13,186 bases of DNA, taken from positions 1 through 13,186 of the forward strand of contig NVTJ01000010.1 of the NCBI GenBank assembly GCA_002401545.1, read 5' to 3'. The DNA comes from Alphaproteobacteria bacterium (GTDB taxonomy: Bacteria > Pseudomonadota > Alphaproteobacteria > Sphingomonadales > Emcibacteraceae). The position numbers and the translations under genes were made by a program. The number at the start of each line of letters is the position of its first letter. Position 1 is the first letter of the stretch. This document shows positions 7,135 through 13,186 of the stretch, piece by piece. The notes under the pieces were generated by a model. It made no database searches. It saw only the letters and a program-made list of their open reading frames with translations, and had not been told where the DNA came from.

Positions 7135-8323
7135 TAATCCGGTCAAAAACCGCAGAATAATTGGCAATGGAATTTTTCCAGTTGCGTACCTCTTCCACAT
7201 ATTTCCGACCTTCGGCAATCATATACGGCCAGCTTTCACGGTTTTTCAACAGATCAATTATGGTCCGGGCCAGCGCAAGTGAATTGTCAGGTGTAAACAG
7301 GGTGCCGGTCTTGCCATTTTCTATTAATTCATTATGCCCCCCGATATCAGAGGCAACAACCAATTTATGCTGTGCCATGGCTTCCAGGGGTTTCAGCGGC
7401 GTTACCAGATCGGTCAGACGCATTTTCTTTCGCGGATAAACGAATATATCCACCTGATTGTAATAGTCCTGAACCTTGTGATGAGGCACATGCCCGGTGA
7501 AGATAACATGATCCTGAATGCCTAATAATCTGGCGGTTGCCTTCAGGTTTTCATCTTCCGGGCCACCGCCAACAAGAAGGAGTTTCACATTGGGCACTTC
7601 TTTTCGGATAACCAGCAGGCTTTCCAATAAAATTTCCAAACCTTCATAATTATAAAATGAACCAATGAAGCCAAGCGTCACCGCCCCCTCCAAACCAAGC
7701 CTGCTTCTGAGTTCCTCATTAACTGAAGTTGTTTTCTGAAAGGTTGAAACATCCACCGCATTGGGAATAAGGGTGATCTTTTCTGGCGGAACCCCGCGCG
7801 CCACCAGATCTGTGCGCAATCCTTCACAAATACAGGTTATGGCATCGGCTTTGGCCATAACATGCATTTCCAGAAAACGCGATAATTTATATTTCAACCC
7901 GCCCTCTGTTGTTGTTCCATGGCTAACCGCGGCATCTTCCCACAGGCCACGCTGCTCATATAATAGCGGAAGATTATATTTCTTCGCCGCCCATACCGCT
8001 GCCATCCCGTTCAGGGCCGGTGAATGGGCCTGTAATACATCCGGTTTTTCTTTTTCAATAACCTGACATAAGCGGTGATACAAGGCCCGCATGAGAAACC
8101 ACTCGCCAATCATCGGCAGTTTGATAAGCAGGTTCGGAAAGGTTCGGTAAAACATCTTGCCATCATGCGTTTCTTCAGAAGCCTGAGGGTCGGGGTGCTT
8201 TGGAGATGTCACATGTACCGTCTGCCAGCCCAGTTTCCTCTGCTCTTTCAGAATATAATTAGTGCGGAAAACATAGCCTGAAAATACGGGAAGTGAATGA
8301 TCCAGAACATGTAAAATCTTCAT
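7121..8323 (-). CDS. Exosortase A-associated glycosyltransferase, Daro_2409-type
   Basis: A GT4-type sugar transferase of 400 residues from the family found beside exosortase A / PEP-CTERM loci (TIGR04063-like, by recall of the family pattern). The N terminus MKILHVLDHSLPVFSGYVFR, followed by the repeated aromatic and basic residues and TSPKHPDP, is characteristic. Other features are LQAHSPALNGMAA, YEQRGLWED, IPNAVD, LGFIGSFYNYEGLE, LLVGGGPED and FTGHVPHHKVQDYY. The donor-site region is LTDLVTPLKPLEAMAQ, with E314 as the conserved glutamate. Its ATG at 8323 overlaps the TGA of the upstream stp1-type gene (ATGA), and AAGGTGA lies a few bases upstream, so the two are translationally coupled. 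It is the last gene of the minus-strand operon; I see no terminator after it. Family assignment is confident; sugar specificity is not known. Confidence 0.88.
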   Translation of the reverse strand: MKILHVLDHSLPVFSGYVFRTNYILKEQRKLGWQTVHVTSPKHPDPQASEETHDGKMFYRTFPNLLIKLPMIGEWFLMRALYHRLCQVIEKEKPDVLQAHSPALNGMAAVWAAKKYNLPLLYEQRGLWEDAAVSHGTTTEGGLKYKLSRFLEMHVMAKADAITCICEGLRTDLVARGVPPEKITLIPNAVDVSTFQKTTSVNEELRSRLGLEGAVTLGFIGSFYNYEGLEILLESLLVIRKEVPNVKLLLVGGGPEDENLKATARLLGIQDHVIFTGHVPHHKVQDYYNQVDIFVYPRKKMRLTDLVTPLKPLEAMAQHKLVVASDIGGHNELIENGKTGTLFTPDNSLALARTIIDLLKNRESWPYMIAEGRKYVEEVRNWKNSIANYSAVFDRIIKED

Positions 8324-9537
8324 TGTTTCACCTTGTTAATTAACGTAAAAAGCTTGTCATATTGTTCGAATCTGGATTGCCACGAATATTTTTCTTCCAC
8401 ACAGTCCCGGGCCTGTTTTGCTATATCCACAGACAGAGTTCCCTCCAGAATATGGAAAATATGACTGGCGAATGATTGTTCATCCCGGGCCAGCAGCAAT
8501 TCCTCGCCCGGCTCGGCTTCAATGCCTTCCAGCGCAAAGGGTGTGACGATGGTAATCTTGCCCATCGCCATGGCTTCCAGGACTTTATTCTGTATGCCTC
8601 TGGCGATACGCAGGGGAGCCACAGCCGCGATGGCATGAGAAACAAAAGGGCGCACGTCCGGCACCCTGCCCGTAACAACAACCCTGTCATGTTTGCCCAA
8701 AGCCTTGACCTTATCTGAGGGAGATGAGCCCACTATATAAAAAAAGACGTCAGGGTTTTTCTGCCAGACAAGGGGAAGAACATGGTTCACCATCCAGGTC
8801 ACCGCATCCATATTGGGTTTGTAATCCATGATACCGGTAAAAACCAGATAGGAACAATCTTCCTCAGATGGATTTTCAAACTGATGCCTTTGATCAAAAT
8901 AATCCAGATCCACGCCATTGGGAATGGCATGGGACTTGCCCTGATTTTCAGGCGCCAGTCTGTTAAAAAGATCCACTTCATTGCGTGTGACAAATACACT
9001 GGCATCTGTTTCCCGGGCAACCATTCTGTCAAATTCCAGTAGTTTCCTGGCTTCTCTGGCATATACCCACGACATGGGAAAACGGCTCTTTTTGGCATAT
9101 TGCGCCCATTTATCAGAATCCACATCGACAAAATCCATTATCTTTATACCGGGAATCCCACGCTGCCCGACAATATATTGCGCCATGGCAGAAGAAAATA
9201 TAATGATAATATCCGGCTTTACCTTCTCAATGGTTTCATCCACCCATTTCTGAAATTTCCCGCTATAAAAAAATGCGGTGGACAGGGACTCACCTCGTAT
9301 CAAGCCACGAAGCATCCTCAGATATGAAGTTTTTTTGTTTAAACCGGTAAAACAACTGGTCTGACAGATTTTTTCAAGGGTTTTGACATATTGCCAATCA
9401 TTATCGTCATCAACAAAACACCCAAGATGAAGCTCATTATCCAGGCACCAGTGCTTAATAAATTGAAATACCCGTATTTTCTCACCCTTATTGGGGGGAT
9501 AGGGAATGCGTTGGGTTAATACTAAAATTTTTGCCAT
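8320..9537 (-). CDS. Exosortase A-associated sugar transferase, Stp1 family
   Basis: A glycosyltransferase of 405 residues matching the Stp1 family (TIGR03087 pattern, recalled, not searched) that accompanies PEP-CTERM/exosortase clusters. Diagnostic stretches are LVLTQRIPYPPNKGEKIRVF at the N terminus, LGCFVDDDNDW, DFVDVDSDKWAQYA, IPNGVDLDYF, VFTGIMDYKPNMDAV and IVGSSPSDKV. The donor region RIARGIQNKVLEAMAMGK (E321) leads into a TPFALEGIEA segment. The GT-B fold is complete, with no truncation. It lies 44 bases downstream of the PrsT gene and overlaps the next glycosyltransferase gene by 4 bases. ATG at 9537 has only a weak ribosome site (TAAGAA), so its translation may depend on the upstream gene. 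It probably adds a sugar to the polysaccharide made by this locus. Confidence 0.9.
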   Translation of the reverse strand: MAKILVLTQRIPYPPNKGEKIRVFQFIKHWCLDNELHLGCFVDDDNDWQYVKTLEKICQTSCFTGLNKKTSYLRMLRGLIRGESLSTAFFYSGKFQKWVDETIEKVKPDIIIIFSSAMAQYIVGQRGIPGIKIMDFVDVDSDKWAQYAKKSRFPMSWVYAREARKLLEFDRMVARETDASVFVTRNEVDLFNRLAPENQGKSHAIPNGVDLDYFDQRHQFENPSEEDCSYLVFTGIMDYKPNMDAVTWMVNHVLPLVWQKNPDVFFYIVGSSPSDKVKALGKHDRVVVTGRVPDVRPFVSHAIAAVAPLRIARGIQNKVLEAMAMGKITIVTPFALEGIEAEPGEELLLARDEQSFASHIFHILEGTLSVDIAKQARDCVEEKYSWQSRFEQYDKLFTLINKVKQ

Positions 9538-9570
9538 TTATATTTATTCTTACCGGATAAAACCATATTC

Positions 9571-9600
9571 CCGCAATCTGATCATTCAGAAAGCTTGCGG
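9571..9600 (-). promoter_or_regulatory. Two-part hairpin at the PrsT stop codon
   Basis: On the plus strand, CCGCAA (9571-9576), TCTGA (9577-9581), TCAT loop, TCAGA (9586-9590), bulge AAGC, TTGCGG (9595-9600). The two arms give an 11-bp stem with one 4-base bulge, and the PrsT stop codon (9582-9584) sits in the loop. In the minus-strand transcript it is followed by GAATATGGTTTTATCC rather than a long U tract. It therefore looks like an mRNA-stabilising or attenuating hairpin more than a full terminator. Confidence 0.45.
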
Positions 9601-12362
9601 AGAAGATTTTTCGCCACTTTCATGTCGCCAAAATTACTGCCCGATGCCACGATGGTTTCCAGCTCACGTCTGGCCGCACTTGTCCGGCCCGCATTATTTA
9701 GCGCCACCGCCAGATGATACCGGACCTCTACCATTTCCGGGGCCTTCGATACTGCCTTTCTGAGGAGTTCCAATCCTTTTTCATTTTGACCCTGCTGTAC
9801 CAGTATCCACGCATAGGTATCAATAAAAGAAGCTTCCTCCGGAAACAGGCCATAGGCTTCTTCCGCCGCAGTGAGTGCCTTCTTGTTCTGACCAGTCTGA
9901 CTATACAGCCAGGCGATATTATTAAGGGCAATAGGATTTTTTGCATTCTGCGCCAGGATAAGCTCATACTGCTCTATGGATTTCCCATAGTCATCATTCT
10001 GAAGGTAATGTCCCGCAAGAATATGACGCACCGCAATATCGTCAGTATTTTCCTCAAGCCACACATGCATTAAGCTCATCGCCTTGTCTGCCTGCCCAGC
10101 CTTGATATATGCCTGGGCAAAGTCAATGGTAAAGCGACTGCCGCGCGCACCCATATCAGATGCTTTTAAATAGCTTGCCAGCGAACTCGTGTCTTTCCCC
10201 TGTAGCGCCAGCAACCGGCCTTCGAGAATATATGCTGCCGGACTTTCTGCACTGATTTCCTTTAACTGGTCAATATACTGCTGCGACTTGTCAAAATTTT
10301 TGTCCGAAGATTCCAGCCCGGCGAGATTAATCAGCAATGAAACCTTGTTGTCCGCCATTAATAATGCTTTGATGAAGGTTTTTCTGGCCGCCGACAGATC
10401 ACCAGTTCTCAACTGTGTCCGCCCCAGTATGCGATAGGCATCAGCATTATTGCCAAGAATAGCCGCCATCCGCTCAAAATTTACAACCGCAGAAGTCACA
10501 TCATTCATTATTAAATCAATATTACCGCTGGCCTCATAGCCTGCGGCCTGATCAGGAAAGTCAGTAATGATCTGTTGAACCACTGCCTTGGCACGATCAA
10601 GTTTTTTCTGAAGTAGAAAAAATTCCGAGAATTCAATCCGGGTACGAATATTATTTGGCATAGCTTCACTGGCCCGCCGGTAATGTTCTTCCGCAGATGT
10701 AAAATTTTCTTTCTTTTTATAGGCGCGGGCCAAAGCCAAAAGTGCCCCGGCATGTTTCTTGTCTTTCTTTAAAATATCCTGATAGATTTTGAAAGCCTGA
10801 TCTTCATTACCCGCCTTCAGTTCCAACTGGGCCAGATTCATTAAGGCTGAGTGATAAGAGGGAGAGACCTCCAGAGCTTTTTCAAACTGCTCTCTGGCTT
10901 CCTCTGTCTTTCCCAGCCCCATATAGGCCGCACCCTTCAGGTTAAAGCCGATCGGGTTATCAGCAGACTGCCTGATCAATGTGTCAGCACCCGCAATGGC
11001 CGCATCAAAGTTCTTTTCGCGTAAAGATATAAGGGTCATGAATACGGCAGCTTGTTTCGCATTGGGGTCCTTATCCAGTATTTCCTGTAGATTAGCCTGG
11101 GCTGCACCCGGATCGCCTGCGGCCAGCTTGCTCAGGGCAAGTTGTGTTTTTAACTTGTTTTCCCCGGGCTTGATTTCCACGGCTTTTTCAAAAAATGCCG
11201 TACCCTCTTCAAAATTGCCAAGTTTCATATTGGCACTTCCCAGCAAAGCATAAACAACGGACCCTGCGCTGCCTTCTGCCACAATGGGCATCAATATCGC
11301 GACAGCTTGTTCCGCCTCATTCTGGCGCAGCAGGGCGGCACCCAGAAGACGCCGGGCCACAATATTACCCGGGGTAATCTTGACCAGTTTATTCAGAAAA
11401 TAAGTCGCCTGGGCATAGTTCTGCCGACTATAGTTCATCACCCCTCTCAGGATTAATGCACCGGGAAAATTATCCAGCGCCTGCCCAGAAGAATTCAAAT
11501 ATTCTTCCGCCTTATCCATGTCATTTCTCTGGGCATAAATAACAGCCGACAAATAATTTGCCAAAGGATGGTTAGGCATAACTGAGAATATAATATCAAG
11601 CTTCTCCAGCGCTTCATCGGACCGCTTCAAGTCAAAAAATATTGCCGCAACCTTAAATAATGCGGAAATATTCTCAGGTTCATATTCCAGCGCCTGCTCA
11701 AAGAAGGCCAGCGATTTTTCCGGGCCAAGCTCCTGATTTACCAACTCACCTTTCAAAATCAGCCCTTTGACATTTTTTGGATTCAGGGCAAGAACCTCAT
11801 CCGTCTTCTTTTCCGCTTTACCCATGTCTTTGCGGAAATAGTATATCTGCGCAATAGCAATGCCCAACTTGTCATTCTTACCCTGCAAACTTTCACCCTT
11901 TTCGTAATATTCAAGAGCTTTATCCAGGTCATTCAATCCCTGATGGGCGGTGCCAATGATAAGATATGCCTCGCCTTTCTTGTCCCCTGCCACATCCTCC
12001 TCATGAAGTGTATCGAGTATCTTTTGGTACTGTCGCTGAAGCAGACGTGTCTTGCTCAGATTGATAATGATTTTTGACGGTTCCATACCCAGATCAATGG
12101 CCCGTAAATATTCTTTCTCTGCTGAGGGGACATTTCTTGTCTGAAGGTATAAATCCGCCAGGGCAACTCTGCTGTCAGGGTTTTTTGGCTCAGCCCTGAT
12201 GGCATTCTTCAACTGAATAATGGCGGCTTTTATATCGCCTTTTTTCAGATATTCTTCCGCATCCCTCACATATGATGCGCTCTTGTCATTACTTACCGCT
12301 GCCAACGCTGGTATTGATGTTCCCATAAGCAGGGCGATGAAAAATATGACCATGGTTTTCAT
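9582..12362 (-). CDS. prsT: PEP-CTERM system TPR-repeat protein PrsT
   Basis: A large TPR protein, probably a periplasmic scaffold or chaperone of the PEP-CTERM/exosortase polysaccharide system (TIGR02917 pattern, recalled). Of 926 residues, 1-21 form a signal peptide (MKTMVIFFIALLMGTSIPALA). About 25 tandem tetratricopeptide units then run to the C terminus, recognisable by repeated patterns such as AEEYLKKGDIKAAIIQLKNA, LNDLDKALEYYEKG, MGLGKTEEAREQFEKALEV and NNIAWLYSQTGQNKKALTAA. The family is usually described as a lipoprotein, but this signal ends in ALA before AVS with no cysteine, and I noticed no cysteine in the whole translation. A soluble periplasmic form is therefore more likely. 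The start is firm: ATG at 12362 with AGGAGG eight bases upstream. It follows prsR by 53 bases with no terminator seen, and precedes the stp1-type gene by 44 bases. A hairpin sits on its stop codon. Confidence 0.9.
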   Translation of the reverse strand: MKTMVIFFIALLMGTSIPALAAVSNDKSASYVRDAEEYLKKGDIKAAIIQLKNAIRAEPKNPDSRVALADLYLQTRNVPSAEKEYLRAIDLGMEPSKIIINLSKTRLLQRQYQKILDTLHEEDVAGDKKGEAYLIIGTAHQGLNDLDKALEYYEKGESLQGKNDKLGIAIAQIYYFRKDMGKAEKKTDEVLALNPKNVKGLILKGELVNQELGPEKSLAFFEQALEYEPENISALFKVAAIFFDLKRSDEALEKLDIIFSVMPNHPLANYLSAVIYAQRNDMDKAEEYLNSSGQALDNFPGALILRGVMNYSRQNYAQATYFLNKLVKITPGNIVARRLLGAALLRQNEAEQAVAILMPIVAEGSAGSVVYALLGSANMKLGNFEEGTAFFEKAVEIKPGENKLKTQLALSKLAAGDPGAAQANLQEILDKDPNAKQAAVFMTLISLREKNFDAAIAGADTLIRQSADNPIGFNLKGAAYMGLGKTEEAREQFEKALEVSPSYHSALMNLAQLELKAGNEDQAFKIYQDILKKDKKHAGALLALARAYKKKENFTSAEEHYRRASEAMPNNIRTRIEFSEFFLLQKKLDRAKAVVQQIITDFPDQAAGYEASGNIDLIMNDVTSAVVNFERMAAILGNNADAYRILGRTQLRTGDLSAARKTFIKALLMADNKVSLLINLAGLESSDKNFDKSQQYIDQLKEISAESPAAYILEGRLLALQGKDTSSLASYLKASDMGARGSRFTIDFAQAYIKAGQADKAMSLMHVWLEENTDDIAVRHILAGHYLQNDDYGKSIEQYELILAQNAKNPIALNNIAWLYSQTGQNKKALTAAEEAYGLFPEEASFIDTYAWILVQQGQNEKGLELLRKAVSKAPEMVEVRYHLAVALNNAGRTSAARRELETIVASGSNFGDMKVAKNLLRKLSE

Positions 12363-12415
12363 TTTTTATTCCTCCTGAATTGCTATCCGCTATCTTTGAA
12401 TAAATATCACAAACA

Positions 12416-13186
12416 TTATATCACAATATTATATTGTTTTATCAGACCGTAAAATGTAGGTCGGCTGATGCCCAACATTTTAGCGGCTCTACTGACATTT
12501 CCACTTGCCTGTGCCATCGCATTTTTGATGGCTTTAATATCGGCATTTTCCCTTACAACTTTCAAATTCAGTATCTCCAGTACGTCTTGTTCAAGGTTCA
12601 GTTCCATATCATCAGCAGCAATATTCCTTCCATCGCACATGATAACCGATCTCTTGATCCTGTTTTCCAGTTCCCGCACATTCCCCGGCCAGTCATAAGA
12701 AGCAATGGACGTCAGTGCGTCCTGTGTGAAACCTTTAATCTGTTTGCCAAACTCGCTGTTAAATTTGCTTAGAAATACCTTTGCCAGAAGAATGGCATCA
12801 CCTTCCCGCTCTACCAAAGGCGGAATATTAATGATGATTTCACTTAACCTGTAAAAAAGATCTTCCCGAAATTTTCCTTCTGCAATATCACTTTCAAGGT
12901 CCTGATGGGTGGCGCAGACCACCCGGACATCAACAGGAATTTCCTTGCGGCCGCCAATACGTTCAATGACCCGCTCCTGCAGGAACCGGAGGATTTTGAC
13001 CTGCAGTGAAAATTGCAGATCGCCGATTTCATCCAGAAACAGAGTTCCCCCCTCAGCCAGTTCAATTCTGCCTATGGTCTGTTTAACCGCACCGGTAAAA
13101 GCCCCCTTTTCATAACCGAATAATTCGCTCTCAAGAAGATTCTCCGGAATTGCCGCACAATTTATCGCAACAAATTTTTCCTTTCG
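12416..13186 (-). CDS. prsR: PEP-CTERM-box sigma-54 response regulator PrsR, 5' end beyond window
   Basis: The C-terminal 256 residues of an NtrC-type activator; the frame is open to the window edge at 13186. The AAA+ domain is present from [20 protein letters not shown] onward. The sigma-54 contact loop GAFTGA is intact ([13 protein letters not shown]), and Walker B is [11 protein letters not shown]. An arginine-finger region ([10 protein letters not shown]) and sensor II ([11 protein letters not shown]) follow. The C terminus is a Fis-type helix-turn-helix, [20 protein letters not shown], in the form typical of PrsR (TIGR02915 pattern). The receiver domain and Walker A lie outside the window, roughly 190-200 residues. 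It should activate sigma-54 promoters carrying PEP-CTERM boxes when phosphorylated by PrsK. It precedes prsT by 53 bases, and no -24/-12 site was seen in that gap. The name rests on neighbours and the HTH pattern. Confidence 0.85.
   Translation of the reverse strand, partial: RKEKFVAINCAAIPENLLESELFGYEKGAFTGAVKQTIGRIELAEGGTLFLDEIGDLQFSLQVKILRFLQERVIERIGGRKEIPVDVRVVCATHQDLESDIAEGKFREDLFYRLSEIIINIPPLVEREGDAILLAKVFLSKFNSEFGKQIKGFTQDALTSIASYDWPGNVRELENRIKRSVIMCDGRNIAADDMELNLEQDVLEILNLKVVRENADIKAIKNAMAQASGNVSRAAKMLGISRPTFYGLIKQYNIVI

Noticed and set aside
12423..12437. AT-only palindrome ACAATAT-T-ATATTGT near the prsR stop
   Set aside because: It falls within the last codons of prsR in very AT-rich DNA, and chance palindromes are common there.
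12450..12482. 8-bp inverted repeat TAAAATGT / ACATTTTA with a 17-base loop
   Set aside because: It lies fully inside the conserved Fis-type helix-turn-helix codons of prsR, so the bases are explained by the protein. No U tract follows.

Overview
The window looks like a stretch of proteobacterial chromosome, probably alphaproteobacterial (inferred from gene families and moderate GC, not from a marker gene). It has two unrelated neighbourhoods. The strongest identification is the right half, bases 7121-13186. It is one arm of an exosortase A / PEP-CTERM extracellular polysaccharide locus read on the minus strand: the C-terminal part of the sigma-54 activator PrsR, the large TPR protein PrsT, and two glycosyltransferases of exosortase-associated families (Stp1-type and Daro_2409-type). 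No exosortase, PEP-CTERM substrate, PrsK kinase or polysaccharide polymerase gene lies inside the window; upstream genes would lie beyond base 13186.

Layout from left to right. Bases 1-1262 (minus): an MgtE magnesium channel cut by the window edge. It lies 13 bases downstream of a secreted metallo-beta-lactamase-fold protein (1276-1950, minus). A gene-poor gap of about 375 bases follows, with a candidate promoter and a DnaA-box-like 9-mer. Then comes a LytS-type histidine kinase / LytTR response regulator pair (2328-4261, plus) joined by an ATGA overlap. A convergent gene (4284-5867, minus) encodes a four-helix membrane protein with a long coiled-coil-like tail; its layout resembles MotA/ZorA-type proteins, but its motif is degenerate. 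A divergent intergenic region separates it from a GT4 glycosyltransferase (5980-7134, plus). That gene meets the PEP-CTERM operon tail to tail, with a 14-base overlap of the coding ends.

How the genes fit together. PrsR with its partner kinase normally controls PEP-CTERM and polysaccharide genes. PrsT is a periplasmic TPR scaffold of the same system, and the glycosyltransferases build the associated glycan. The plus-strand GT4 enzyme is probably recruited to the same glycan pathway by position. The LytS/LytTR pair and the MotA/ZorA-like protein have no assigned partner here. The MgtE and MBL-fold genes probably form a separate operon. No tRNA, rRNA, insertion sequence, CRISPR array or integrase was seen.
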